Shown piece by piece: positions 16,443 to 25,828 of a stretch of DNA of 64,000 nucleotides (positions are counted from its first letter, which is position 1; each line of letters opens with the position of its first letter). The notes beneath the pieces were generated by a model that was given only the letters and a program-made list of their open reading frames with translations, was not told the DNA's origin and made no database searches. Origin of the DNA: Paenibacillus amylolyticus (GTDB taxonomy: Bacteria > Bacillota > Bacilli > Paenibacillales > Paenibacillaceae); the NCBI RefSeq assembly GCF_001570725.1, contig NZ_BCNV01000007.1, positions 62,001-126,000 on the forward strand, read 5' to 3'. Both the position numbers and the translations under genes were made by a program.

Positions 16443-19247
16443 TTGGGTAAATTAACAGGTATGCGAGGAGTATTTTTAAAATCACTCTTGGCATTGTCCA
16501 TGGCTTTGCCGCTTCAGATCGGATTATGGAACGGAGATGCATCGGTTCATGCGGAAGGGCCGACAGACCCCGCACCGTTCATCCAGGCGAAGGTTGTGAA
16601 CCAAAACGCAGGTAAGAAAGTCTTGTTCGACAACTCACACGGTCAGACGGCTGGAGCTGCAGACTGGGTCATCGATGGAGGTTTCTCCGACTTCGGAAAT
16701 GCACTCGCGAATGATGGTTATTATGTCAAAGAACTTCGCAAGACGACACCATTTACCTATGATGATCTGAAAGAGTATAACGTATTCGTTATTGCAGAGC
16801 CTCAAATTCCTTTCAAAACATCCGAACAGGCAGCACTGAAACAATATGTTGAAACGGGCGGCAGCATCTTCTTCGTTGGAGATCACTATAATGCCGACCG
16901 TAATAAAAACCGCTGGGATGGCTCAGAAGTTATCAACGGTTATCGTCGGGGAGCTTTTGAAGATCCAACCAAAGGTATGAGCACAGATGAGCGCAACTCG
17001 GAAGCCATGCAAAATGTAACCAGCACGGACTGGTTGTCTGATAACTTCGGCGTACGATTCCGCTATAACGCACTTGGCGATATCAACGCCAACATCGTCG
17101 TACCGGCAGATCAAGCCTTCGGCATCACAGAAGGCGTATCGGCTGTAGCGATGCACGCCGGTTCAACACTCGCAATCACTGATCCGGAAAAGGCAAAAGG
17201 CATTGTGTACCTGCCAAAAACCAACGCAAAATGGAATAACGCGGTGGACCAAGGCGTGTACAACGGCGGCGGGATCGAAGAAGGTCCTTACGTAGCCGTA
17301 TCCAAGCTGGGCGCAGGTAAGGCTGCCTTCATCGGTGACTCCTCTCCAGTAGAAGATGCATCTCCAAAATACTTGCGTGAAGAGACAGGTACACGCAAAA
17401 CGACTTATGACGGTTTCAAAGAAGCCGATGATGCTGTGTTGCTCGTGAACACTGTGAACTGGCTTGCTACACAAGAAAACTACACGGATCTGACTCAAGT
17501 CAACGGACTTGAACTGGATACAGCTACAGCGCTGTTGCCATTTGAAGAGCCAGCTGCTTCTACAGAGCCACAGGCTGAACCTTGGTCCGCACCTGCTGCC
17601 GGATACAAGTGGTACGATCGTTCCACGTTCAAGGCTGGTTCTTACGGTGGCCCTGCATCCAGTGCGAACGCTGCATACAGCTTCGTGAAACAGGATACTC
17701 TCCCAAATGCAGAAGACTTCCAGATTCGTGTAGTTGTGGAGAACATGGCTCCGAATACAACCGTATCCGGTTATAGTGCCGGAATTTATCTGACTGGCGG
17801 AACACAGGTCGCTATGATCCAGAATGAAAGTGGGACTTGGCCGACTTCGTACGGCTATAGCTCCACATTCAGTGTAACCTCGGACAGCCAAGGTCGCGGG
17901 ATCAAAGATCTGAACGTCCGCATCAAACCGGGTACAACTGGTGCTGCGAGCTTGCGTCTGCGTCTGAACGGCAGCAACCTGATCACCAATGCCGTGACCG
18001 TAGGAAATGTGCCGGCAGAACAGCTTCCGGAAGAAGAAGGACCGATTCCAGCGGCTATCACTGTTGCTGAAGCACGCACCAAAGCTGTTGGTACTACCGT
18101 AACTATCGAAGGTGTCGTAACGACAGAACCAGGTGCATTCGGTGGACAAGCCTTCTATCTTCAAGATGAAACTGCTGGAATTTACGTATTCCAGCACACT
18201 AGCGGTTTCCATGCTGGTGATAAAGTGAAAGTAACAGCAGCAACAACCATCTATAACAGCGAGTTCGAGCTTACCGATATCATCGCGATTGAGAAAACAG
18301 GTACAGCTTCCGTCCCTGCTCCAATCGAAGTTACAGCAATTACAGATGCGAACCAAGGTCAACTGGTTCAACTGAAAGATGTAACGATTGAGAATATCAT
18401 CAGTGCTACACCAGTTGGATCATTTGAATTCGACGCGGTAGCAGCAGATGGAACGAGCACACATATCCGTGTAGATACACGTACAGGTGTGACAGATACT
18501 TCCTTCCCTTATGTTGCTGGTGACAAAATCGATATCACAGGCGTTTCCGCTATTTTCAAAGACGTATACCAATTGAAACCTAGAGGCTTGAATGATTTTG
18601 TACCTGCAGAAAATCAAGGTGGAGGCGAAACACCTTCCACTCCAGCTGAAGGGGCACCGGGTAAACCGGTGCTTTCTTCTGATAATGGATATACAACTGG
18701 CCTGTTCGAAGGTTCGTATAACGTAAGCATGAACCTCTGGTGGGGCGAAAATGGTTCCACGTACAAACTGTATGAGAATGGCGTTCTGATCGATACACAG
18801 AAGTTGACTGCGGCTTCACCATCGGCTCAGTACTCCAAAACGGCTATTACAGGCAAAGCTAACGGAACATACACGTATGTAGCTGAGCTGACGAACGACA
18901 AAGGAACTACACGCAGTGACGAGCTGACCGTTCAAGTAACGAACGCTGCTCCAGGGAAAGCGAACTTGTCCCAAAACAACTGGGATGGTGACGGCAACTA
19001 CAACGTATCCATGAACCTCTGGTGGGGTACGAACGCAACCGAATACCGTCTTTATGAGAATGATGTATTGATTGATACACAAGCATTGAAAGCTGCTACA
19101 CCAGCTTCTCAAAGTGCTACAACGGAATTGTCCGGCCGCGCTAACGGAACGTATACGTACCGTGCTGAGCTAATCAACGCCGCAGGCGTAACCAGCACAG
19201 AGACGATTACGGTTCAAGTGACCAAAGCTTTGCCTTTGGCTAGCTAA
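16443..19247 (+). CDS. Large secreted multidomain protein (Rossmann-like, OB-fold and C-terminal Ig/FN3 repeats)
   Basis: 934 residues from TTG 16443, chosen because GGAGGG lies 6 bases before it. Signal peptide about 1-38 (hydrophobic FLKSLLALSMALPL, then VHAEG). Residues about 55-345 look like a GATase/DUF4350-type fold (VLFDNSHGQ, FVIAEPQIPF, GGSIFFVGDHYNAD, GKAAFIGDSSPVED). Residues about 375-520 are a beta-rich domain with YKWYDRSTF. Residues about 540-725 are an OB-fold domain like that of the secreted nuclease YhcR (EGVVTTEP, FYLQDETAGIYVF). The last 200 residues are two repeats sharing YNVSMNLWWG, typical of chitinase-associated modules. I see no complete nuclease motif. A role in extracellular nucleic-acid or phosphate scavenging is inference only. 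Confidence 0.8.
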   Translation: MGKLTGMRGVFLKSLLALSMALPLQIGLWNGDASVHAEGPTDPAPFIQAKVVNQNAGKKVLFDNSHGQTAGAADWVIDGGFSDFGNALANDGYYVKELRKTTPFTYDDLKEYNVFVIAEPQIPFKTSEQAALKQYVETGGSIFFVGDHYNADRNKNRWDGSEVINGYRRGAFEDPTKGMSTDERNSEAMQNVTSTDWLSDNFGVRFRYNALGDINANIVVPADQAFGITEGVSAVAMHAGSTLAITDPEKAKGIVYLPKTNAKWNNAVDQGVYNGGGIEEGPYVAVSKLGAGKAAFIGDSSPVEDASPKYLREETGTRKTTYDGFKEADDAVLLVNTVNWLATQENYTDLTQVNGLELDTATALLPFEEPAASTEPQAEPWSAPAAGYKWYDRSTFKAGSYGGPASSANAAYSFVKQDTLPNAEDFQIRVVVENMAPNTTVSGYSAGIYLTGGTQVAMIQNESGTWPTSYGYSSTFSVTSDSQGRGIKDLNVRIKPGTTGAASLRLRLNGSNLITNAVTVGNVPAEQLPEEEGPIPAAITVAEARTKAVGTTVTIEGVVTTEPGAFGGQAFYLQDETAGIYVFQHTSGFHAGDKVKVTAATTIYNSEFELTDIIAIEKTGTASVPAPIEVTAITDANQGQLVQLKDVTIENIISATPVGSFEFDAVAADGTSTHIRVDTRTGVTDTSFPYVAGDKIDITGVSAIFKDVYQLKPRGLNDFVPAENQGGGETPSTPAEGAPGKPVLSSDNGYTTGLFEGSYNVSMNLWWGENGSTYKLYENGVLIDTQKLTAASPSAQYSKTAITGKANGTYTYVAELTNDKGTTRSDELTVQVTNAAPGKANLSQNNWDGDGNYNVSMNLWWGTNATEYRLYENDVLIDTQALKAATPASQSATTELSGRANGTYTYRAELINAAGVTSTETITVQVTKALPLAS

Positions 19248-19280
19248 GAAGATTGTGAAGAAGCCTAACATTTAACCAAA

Positions 19281-19332
19281 AAACCGAAACTCGCATAGCC
19301 TGATTCACGGGGCTGCGCGGTTTCGGTTTTTT
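19281..19332 (+). terminator. Strong intrinsic terminator after the large secreted protein
   Basis: ACCGAAAC...TAGCC pairs with GGCT...GTTTCGGT, followed by TTTTTTT on the plus strand. The A-run on the other side would also let it work on the minus strand. Confidence 0.9.
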
Positions 19333-19412
19333 TGGCTGAGCAACGTTGTACCACTTGCCAGAAAATAGACACGTATACCAGGGACTCCCCTAATTGTTTC
19401 AATTCCTAGGTG

Positions 19413-19607
19413 CTAACGAACCTGACAGACCTTATTCGGCAATTTTGGCCGAATTTTAAAATCTAACGAACCTCAGCGTCGCTATCTAACTGTATTTCAG
19501 TTGCCAAAGGGTTAATTCGGGCAAAACGCAACATATAACGTCACTACGATTCGTTAGAATTCCAGTGATACCTTCTTAGGCAAAATAGGGACTCTCAGGT
19601 TCGTTAG
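19413..19607. repeat. Palindromic intergenic repeat element
   Basis: A 195-base non-coding block bounded by inverted CTAACGAACCTGA (19413) and TCAGGTTCGTTAG (to 19607). Inside are a second CTAACGAA copy at 19463 (CTAACGAACCTCAGCGTCGCTAT) and a matching inverted copy ending at 19557 (ATAACGTCACTACGATTCGTTAG). The nested head-to-head layout suggests a REP/MITE-like interspersed element. There is no transposase and no evident target duplication. Confidence 0.6.
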
Positions 19608-19665
19608 CCCAGCCCCTGCGAGTCCATAATGTATAAATACCTTAATGACGATATAGAACCCTGGT

Positions 19666-19926
19666 TTATTTCAAACGTTCCGGCTCATATCCATTTCTAA
19701 CAAAAAGAATGCTGTTCCATACAGCAGAATAAGTGGCCACGGCGATGACACTAATGACAAAAATCAAGTTCATCTGTGTAAACGCATAACTGCTTCCCGT
19801 GAAAATAATCAGGAGTGCACTGAGTCCAATATTTTCTCTGTTATGTTTTTTAAACTTCTGAAAGATCATTCTGTACAGCAATATCAATACCATAAATACA
19901 ATCCATATAAAATAAAATATTTCCAT
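19666..19926 (-). CDS. Small hypothetical membrane protein
   Basis: 86 residues. Two to three hydrophobic helices (about 3-20, 32-50 and 54-74) are separated by short basic loops (FQKFKKHNRE) and followed by the hydrophilic tail GYEPERLK. The ATG at 19926 has an excellent ribosome site (AAAGGAGGGTGACCT), which is the main reason to accept it. It is not recognised as any family. It stands alone between the palindromic repeat and the phosphonate operon. The 19927-20242 gap holds only the phn terminator. Confidence 0.6.
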   Translation of the reverse strand: MEIFYFIWIVFMVLILLYRMIFQKFKKHNRENIGLSALLIIFTGSSYAFTQMNLIFVISVIAVATYSAVWNSILFVRNGYEPERLK

Positions 19927-20133
19927 AGGTCACCCTCCTTTAAAGCTCACTTCTTTTATCGGTATCTACAAGAACTATTGATTAATATCCTTAATTCCCT
20001 TTATATAGAAACCTATTAATCTTACATGTATTTGGAAAATAATTCAATCACTCTTATATATATTCTTGGAATCCTCTTGTTCCTCGACGGTTAGCTGAGC
20101 AACAAGAACGCACCGTTGTTTATCTGCAGACAC

Positions 20134-20174
20134 AAAAAAAGACTATCCCTGCCAATGTTCCGGCACCGAATAGC
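20134..20174 (-). terminator. Intrinsic terminator of the phn operon
   Basis: On the minus strand GGCTATTC..TGCC pairs with GGCA..GATAGTC, with GU pairs and a small internal loop, then runs into TTTTTTT. It lies about 70 bases after the last phnE stop. Confidence 0.7.
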
Positions 20175-20242
20175 CCTCTCTTCTTACGCTATCATCTAAT
20201 CTTAATTTATCATCTAATATTTTCGTAGCTCCACGCTAACCC

Positions 20243-21049
20243 TTACACCAGCTTCTTACGAATATAACCCGAGATCAAGTCGATAATCGTGATCATCACG
20301 ATTATCCCCAGCAGGATTATACCTACTCGCGGCCAGTTCCGGGTGCTCAATGCAAAGATCAGTGGTGTACCAATCCCCCCTGCTCCGATTACCCCCAGTA
20401 TGGTCGCGGAACGTACATTAATCTCGAAACGATACAACGTATAGTTCAGGAAGCCAGGCATAACCTGCGGCAGGATCGCAAACCACAATTGCTGCATGCG
20501 ATTGGCTCCAGAGGCGAGCAGCGCCTCAGATGGGCCGTAGTCTATATTTTCCACTTCATCCGCGTACAATTTGCCTAACATGCCGATGGAGTGCAATCCA
20601 AGGGCAAGTACCCCTGCGAACGATCCGGGACCTACTGCTTTGATGAACATCAAAGCCATGATAATCTCAGGGAACGTACGGATGAAGCTAAGTACCATTT
20701 TACCTGCACCCGAGATGGAACGATGCCCACTCATATTACGAGCAGACCAGAATGCAAACGGGATACAGAGCACTGCCGAGATTACGGTACCCAGCACGGA
20801 GATCGCCAACGTGTCCAGTAGACCTCGCAGCAGGTCTTCTCCCTCAGGCAGATATACAAAATCCCAATCTGGTGAGAAAATCCCGGCTACAATGGCCTTC
20901 ATAATCTGAGCGGCAGTTTCCTTGAAACCAGTAAACGGCACACCAGCAAGAGCCCAGGCATATACAAGGATCAGCAGTAACACAATAACCCAGCGTAGCG
21001 GGTTTTTCCGTGGTTTTGGCCGGATGCGGCTTGTTTCATTTTTCATCAT
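20243..21049 (-). CDS. phnE: Phosphonate-type ABC transporter permease (second PhnE)
   Basis: 268 residues with about six membrane helices. It has the binding-protein-dependent permease coupling loop (EALLASGANRMQQLWFAILPQ) and the conserved GVIGAGGIGTPL near the C-terminus that is characteristic of PhnE. It overlaps the preceding permease gene by 4 bases (ATGA). Together the two PhnE subunits form the channel for PhnC and PhnD. Many Gram-positive phn loci have two permease genes in this way. Substrates may be phosphonates, phosphite or phosphate esters; no C-P lyase gene is in the window. Confidence 0.93.
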   Translation of the reverse strand: MMKNETSRIRPKPRKNPLRWVIVLLLILVYAWALAGVPFTGFKETAAQIMKAIVAGIFSPDWDFVYLPEGEDLLRGLLDTLAISVLGTVISAVLCIPFAFWSARNMSGHRSISGAGKMVLSFIRTFPEIIMALMFIKAVGPGSFAGVLALGLHSIGMLGKLYADEVENIDYGPSEALLASGANRMQQLWFAILPQVMPGFLNYTLYRFEINVRSATILGVIGAGGIGTPLIFALSTRNWPRVGIILLGIIVMITIIDLISGYIRKKLV

Positions 21050-21897
21050 AGCAATTTCTCCCGCAGCTTAGTACTTACATAATCAATGATCAGAACGATG
21101 ACGAGGGTAAACAGAATGATTACACTGGTCTTGTCATACTCCAGGAACCCAAGTGTTGCCTCATAGTAAAGCCCAATCCCTCCGGCTCCCACCAATCCCA
21201 GAATGGCAGCAGCACGTATATTAATTTCGAAGGCATACAGCACATAAGATGTGAACTGGGCAGCCAGTTGCGGCACCACGCCATATACAATGAGCTGAAT
21301 CCGGTTCATACCAACAGCTGTCATCGCTTCCAGCGGCCCCTGATCAATCGTTTCGAGCGTCTCATACGTCAGCTTCGCGATCAGACCTACGGAGAACACA
21401 GCCAGTGCCAAGATTCCGGGAATAGGTCCCAGACCAAACACAGCGACGAACAAAGCAGCAAGTAGCAAATCCGGTACGGTCCGAATCAGGTTGAGCAGAA
21501 AACGTGCCGGATAGTAGATCCAACGACTAGGCATCAGGTTACCAGCACAGATGATCGAGACCGGAATCGCAATAATGGCACCAATAGTTGTTCCAATAAG
21601 GGCCATCCGGATCGTCTCCAGCATGCCTTGAACGATATTATCAAAGTAACTCCACCGGGGTGGGAACATATCCTTTAACAATTTCCACATTTCAGGGAAC
21701 CCCTGAATTAACTCTGTGAAGCCGGCATCGGTCTGTTTCGCACTTGCCCACAGAAGAAGCAGAATGATGATCAGGGTGAGTAGATGTTTCGTACGCCCAG
21801 GCGGCTTGGGACGATTCACAACCTGTGCAGGGCTGGAACCAGGTTCCTTGCCCATCCCGCCTGAATTCTGAAGTGGAACGTTGGACTGCCCCTTCAT
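21046..21897 (-). CDS. phnE: Phosphonate-type ABC transporter permease (first PhnE)
   Basis: 283 residues. A hydrophilic N-terminal tail of about 35 residues precedes six membrane helices. The coupling loop is EAMTAVGMNRIQLIVYGVVPQ and the PhnE hallmark GLVGAGGIGLYYEATL is near the end. It overlaps PhnC by 4 bases upstream and the second PhnE by 4 bases downstream, so the three genes are translationally coupled. It shares the same core motifs with its partner, consistent with an old duplication. Confidence 0.93.
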   Translation of the reverse strand: MKGQSNVPLQNSGGMGKEPGSSPAQVVNRPKPPGRTKHLLTLIIILLLLWASAKQTDAGFTELIQGFPEMWKLLKDMFPPRWSYFDNIVQGMLETIRMALIGTTIGAIIAIPVSIICAGNLMPSRWIYYPARFLLNLIRTVPDLLLAALFVAVFGLGPIPGILALAVFSVGLIAKLTYETLETIDQGPLEAMTAVGMNRIQLIVYGVVPQLAAQFTSYVLYAFEINIRAAAILGLVGAGGIGLYYEATLGFLEYDKTSVIILFTLVIVLIIDYVSTKLREKLL

Positions 21898-22691
21898 ACC
21901 ACAACTTCTCCCTGCTCGTGCACAGCCTGCTTGTCCAGCAATTCATCAGCCAGAATGGGTCTGCCATATATTTCAGCAAAGCGCTCATCCGTTGCCTCTT
22001 CCACCGGACCGTCGAAGACCACCTCACCTGCTCTCAGTCCAACAATGCGGGTCGCATACTCTCTCGCCAGATCAATAAAGTGAAGATTGACGATGGTGGT
22101 AATCCCAAGGTCTTGATTGATGCGTTTCAGGTCATCCATGACCTGCTTCGTTGTAAGCGGGTCGAGTGAAGCAACCGGTTCGTCGGCCAGAATAATTTTT
22201 GCTTCCTGTGCCAGTACACGGGCAATAGCCACACGCTGTTGTTGTCCACCAGATAACTGATCCGCACGGGAGTAAGCTTTCTCGGAGATATTCACCCGAT
22301 CCAGCGCAGTGAATGCCAGCTCAATATCCTCTTTTGGAAAACGTCCGAGAATGGTACGCATGGTGGAATGGTATCCAACGCGTCCAGCGAGTACATTACG
22401 TAGTACACTGGACCGTTTCACCAGATTGAAGCTCTGGAAAATCATGCCGATATCGCGTCTGATCATGCGTAGTCGTTTGCCTTGTGCCTTCGTGATGGAG
22501 CTTCCATTAATCAGAATCTCACCTTCACTAATGTCGTGCAGACGGTTAATGGAGCGCAGGAGGGTTGATTTACCCGCACCGGACAGGCCGACTACAGCAA
22601 TGAATTCACCCTGCTCAAATTTCAAATTAATATTATCCAGGCCCTTGGTGCCGTTAGCGTAAGTTTTAGTAACGTTATGAAGCTCAATCAT
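21894..22691 (-). CDS. phnC: Phosphonate-type ABC transporter ATP-binding protein PhnC
   Basis: 265 residues from ATG 22691, which is preceded by AAGGA at a good distance; upstream in-frame ATGs lack this. Walker A is GLSGAGKST, signature LSGGQQQR and Walker B IILADEPVASLDP, with switch His in VNLHFIDLA. The VASLDP and RDIGMIFQSFNLVKRSSVL motifs are typical of PhnC. It energises uptake through the two coupled PhnE proteins. It follows the binding-protein gene after 176 bases and overlaps the first PhnE. Confidence 0.94.
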   Translation of the reverse strand: MIELHNVTKTYANGTKGLDNINLKFEQGEFIAVVGLSGAGKSTLLRSINRLHDISEGEILINGSSITKAQGKRLRMIRRDIGMIFQSFNLVKRSSVLRNVLAGRVGYHSTMRTILGRFPKEDIELAFTALDRVNISEKAYSRADQLSGGQQQRVAIARVLAQEAKIILADEPVASLDPLTTKQVMDDLKRINQDLGITTIVNLHFIDLAREYATRIVGLRAGEVVFDGPVEEATDERFAEIYGRPILADELLDKQAVHEQGEVVV

Positions 22692-22867
22692 GGCATTAAT
22701 CCTTCTTTCATTCATAATGATCATGCATACATTAGTCCTTGCTATAATGGCACAAGCCAGCGCAGCGTAGATCACGCTGAACTGGCCTGTCCATTGCTAC
22801 GATTAAGCTGTTCCCATCCAAGAGAGCTACTACAAAGTGAACAGATCCCGAATTACTTTTGGATCAA

Positions 22868-23848
22868 TTACTCACCTTTCACTTTCTCGCCATACTGACG
22901 AACGATCTCGAACTTGCTATCATCGGACTCTACATAACCTTCATGCGTATAGATTTCTTTGATGATCTGGTGACCTTCAGTATCTTTACCGATATCGATG
23001 AAGGCTTGTTTGATCTTCGCAGTCCAATCTGCATTCATGTCTGTACGAACGGCAATGGTATCGTTAGGAATAGGCTCAGTGAACGCCAGTACACGTGTAT
23101 CTTCAAATACAGTCGGATAGTCTTTAGCTACCGTGTTGCGGGCATCTTGGAAAATAGCTGCTGCATCAACGTCACCGTTCAATACAGCGATAACACCTTG
23201 GTCATGACCTTTCAACGTTACAGGTGATACATCTTTCAATGGGTCAATGCCTCTGTCGAGCAACAGACCTGCCGGCCATACATAACCTGCGGAAGACGTT
23301 ACGTTTTGGTAAGCAACTTTTTTACCTTTAAGCTCTTCGATGGATTGAATCGGCGAATCTTTTTTCACAATGAACATGGATTTATAAGAATCCGCCAACT
23401 CTTCGGTTGGAGCACCTGTCTCATCATTTACACCAAAACGTTGTGCTTGCAAAATAACCTGTGCAGCGCCTTTTTCTTTAGCCAGTACATAAGCTGTCGG
23501 AGGCAAGAAACCTACGTCTACTTTGTTGGAAGCCATTGCTTCAATAATTGTGTTGTAGTCAGTGGATACGCTGACTTTTACCGGAATGCCCAGTTTGTCA
23601 CCAAGCAACTTCTCGAGTGGTTTCGCTTTGGCTTCAAGTGTGTCTGCATTCTGGGAAGGAACGAATTGAACCGTCAGTTCAGTTGGTACATAACCTTCGA
23701 CAGGTTTCTCTGTCTCTGCCGTAGACGTACCGGATGCATTCGAACTCGTATTATCTCCGTTAGCCGAACCAGTTGTACTACTAGACCCACAAGCACTCAG
23801 AAACATAACCAAAATCAACAATGGTAAAAATAAAGCAGACTTCTTCAA
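22868..23848 (-). CDS. phnD: Phosphonate/phosphite-type ABC transporter substrate-binding lipoprotein PhnD
   Basis: 326 residues from TTG 23848, behind GGAGGG. No ATG gives a sensible signal peptide, so the rare start is well supported. The lipoprotein signal ends LSACG, with Cys lipid-anchored. A Ser/Thr-rich linker leads to the PhnD/PBP2 fold with LTVQFVPSQNADTLEAKAKPL, DVGFLPPTAYVLAKEKG and NGDVDAAAIFQDARNT. It binds phosphonates or related phosphorus compounds outside the membrane. It is first in the operon, behind a Pho-box-like promoter. PhnD proteins vary in ligand. Confidence 0.93.
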   Translation of the reverse strand: MKKSALFLPLLILVMFLSACGSSSTTGSANGDNTSSNASGTSTAETEKPVEGYVPTELTVQFVPSQNADTLEAKAKPLEKLLGDKLGIPVKVSVSTDYNTIIEAMASNKVDVGFLPPTAYVLAKEKGAAQVILQAQRFGVNDETGAPTEELADSYKSMFIVKKDSPIQSIEELKGKKVAYQNVTSSAGYVWPAGLLLDRGIDPLKDVSPVTLKGHDQGVIAVLNGDVDAAAIFQDARNTVAKDYPTVFEDTRVLAFTEPIPNDTIAVRTDMNADWTAKIKQAFIDIGKDTEGHQIIKEIYTHEGYVESDDSKFEIVRQYGEKVKGE

Positions 23849-23890
23849 ACGAACACCCTCCAAAGAGTTTCTATTTTTCAGTACTTGTCT

Positions 23891-23944
23891 ACTATAATTG
23901 CCAAATATTAGCGCGATGTGAAACGAAATTTGGAGTTTTGTAAA
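23891..23944 (-). promoter_or_regulatory. Candidate PhoP-regulated promoter of the phn operon
   Basis: Minus strand TTTACA-aaact-CCAAAT-ttcgt-TTCACA-tcgcg-CTAATA gives four hexamers at exact 11-base steps. Two of them match the PhoP consensus TTHAYA perfectly. A TATAGT -10-like hexamer follows after 9 bases, the spacing seen at PhoP-activated promoters. Confidence 0.5.
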
Positions 23945-24121
23945 GTTTCCTGTCAGGCTGTCAGCGCGACTTGTATCTGTTAGAATAGGCTCATTCTGGT
24001 TGAAGATATAAGAAGAACATCGGAGATAACGGCGTATACTTCGGTTCTTCAAGCTATTCAGTCTTCTCCGTTTTATGGTAATTCCATAGTTCTGAACTTA
24101 TATATTAGAGGAGATTGTAAA

Positions 24122-25726
24122 ATGACATCCATAAACCACACGGCAAGCTTCGACATCCTATTCACCAGTGATCTGCACGGGGCCATCCGTCCCATTCATT
24201 ACAACACCAATGCATACCGCCCGGCTGGACTTGCCCTGCTCGCTTCCCTGATTCGTAAGGCACGGGAACGCTCACCTGAATTGATGCTGGTGGATAACGG
24301 GGATTTGCTGCAAGGATCACCCTTGGCCTCATATGCGGCTTCACAGATTTCCACAAACGAAGTGCATCCTTTCATTACAGTACTTAATGAACTCGGTTAT
24401 GATGCAGCGGTGATGGGCAATCACGAATTCAACTATGGTCAGACCTTATTACGCGGAGCCGTTGAGGCTTCCAACTTCTCTTGGCTATCTGCCAATATTG
24501 TAAAAGATGAGCATCCGGACGTACCTGCTTACGGTCCTCCGTATCTAATTAAAACCTTGTCTTCTGGCGTCAAAGTAGCCCTATTGGGCGCAACCACGCA
24601 TTACATACCGAACTGGGAGCACCCGAAGAATATTGAGGGTTTACAGTTCCTTGATGCCTTAGAGACCATCCGTACGTGGGTTAGCTATATACGCGAGCAT
24701 GAACAACCAGATGTAATGGTTGTGAGTTATCATGGCGGATTTGAGAGTGATCTGGAGACAGGAGAGCCTACCGAACGGTTAACTGGAGAAAATCAAGGCT
24801 ATGCCATCTGCCGGGACATCGAAGGCGTTGATGTGCTGCTTACCGGACATCAACATCGTCAGCTTACCGCTAATATTCATGGCGTAACCGTCATTCAGCC
24901 GGGATTCAGTGGCAATGGTGCCGGGCATGTATCCGTTCAGTTGGAACAATCATCGGGCGGGAAGTGGCAGATTACAGATAAACGGGCTCAGTTGTTACTT
25001 CTGGATGAACATAGTGAAGTTGAGCCAGATGCAAGCGTCATGCAACTGACAGAAGAGCTGGAAACTGAGGCACAAGCATGGCTTGATCAACCCATTGGCG
25101 AGGTGGCTGGGGATTTATCCATCACCAATGCTACAGCCCTGCGGCTCAAGGCACATCCGTTCATTGCTTTTGTACATCAAGTGCAGATGGAAGCGACCGG
25201 GGCAGAACTGTCCAATACGGCGATGCTGAGTGAAGAAGCTCGTGGTTTCGGGCGCCATATCACCGTTCGGGACGTGTTATCCAACTTCATCTATCCTAAT
25301 ACGCTGACGGTGCTGGAGCTGAGTGGTCGGGATATCCGGGAGGCGCTGGAACAAACAGCTCGTTACTTTGAAGTGAATGCTTCTGGTGAAGTAGCCGTGA
25401 ATCCGGCCTATATGGAGCCCAAACCTCAGCATTATAATTATGATATGTGGGCTGGCCTAGAGTACGAACTGGATATCTCCCAACCTGTCGGTAGTCGAGT
25501 TGTGAAGTTGGAACGTGAAGGCAAACCCATGGATATGGATGGCACATACTCTGTGGTGATGAACAGCTACCGCGCTGCTGGCGGCGGGGATTATGCGATG
25601 TATCCAGGTAAAAAGGTACTGCACGAAGGTGCCACGGATATGGCCGCACTGGTGGAGGATTACATCCGCAGACACCAGCCGTTAACGGTGGAACAGGCGA
25701 ACAATTGGAAAGTTATTGGAAGTTAA
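24122..25726 (+). CDS. 5'-nucleotidase / 2',3'-cyclic phosphodiesterase family metallophosphoesterase
   Basis: 534 residues. The N-terminal two-metal phosphoesterase domain has FTSDLHG, DNGDLLQGSP, GNHEFNYG and GHQHRQ, which give the usual Asp, His and Asn metal ligands. The C-terminal 5'-nucleotidase domain (about 330-505) has NSYRAAGGGDY, the substrate-binding loop. There is no signal peptide, so unlike UshA this one is probably cytoplasmic, as in Bacillus YunD-type proteins. It diverges from the phn operon and is followed by a terminator. A shared role in phosphorus supply is inferred from position. Confidence 0.9.
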   Translation: MTSINHTASFDILFTSDLHGAIRPIHYNTNAYRPAGLALLASLIRKARERSPELMLVDNGDLLQGSPLASYAASQISTNEVHPFITVLNELGYDAAVMGNHEFNYGQTLLRGAVEASNFSWLSANIVKDEHPDVPAYGPPYLIKTLSSGVKVALLGATTHYIPNWEHPKNIEGLQFLDALETIRTWVSYIREHEQPDVMVVSYHGGFESDLETGEPTERLTGENQGYAICRDIEGVDVLLTGHQHRQLTANIHGVTVIQPGFSGNGAGHVSVQLEQSSGGKWQITDKRAQLLLLDEHSEVEPDASVMQLTEELETEAQAWLDQPIGEVAGDLSITNATALRLKAHPFIAFVHQVQMEATGAELSNTAMLSEEARGFGRHITVRDVLSNFIYPNTLTVLELSGRDIREALEQTARYFEVNASGEVAVNPAYMEPKPQHYNYDMWAGLEYELDISQPVGSRVVKLEREGKPMDMDGTYSVVMNSYRAAGGGDYAMYPGKKVLHEGATDMAALVEDYIRRHQPLTVEQANNWKVIGS

Positions 25727-25731
25727 ATAGG

Positions 25732-25770
25732 AAAGAGCAGGACCTGTGATCAGGATCTGCTCTTTTGTTT
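25732..25770 (+). terminator. Intrinsic terminator after the nucleotidase
   Basis: AAAGAGCAG / CTGCTCTTT arms with further GA(C)CTG..CAGGATC pairing, then TTGTTTT. Confidence 0.85.
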
Positions 25771-25828
25771 TAAACCTATAACTTCGTATAGAAACGCTTA
25801 CTCATTCTTATTAAAGTATCCCGTCCCC

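Noticed and set aside
17163..18371. A 402-codon minus-strand frame inside the large secreted protein gene
   Set aside because: It mirrors the coding strand, is Cys/Ser-rich, has no ribosome site and no motif. The plus strand has signal peptide and domains.
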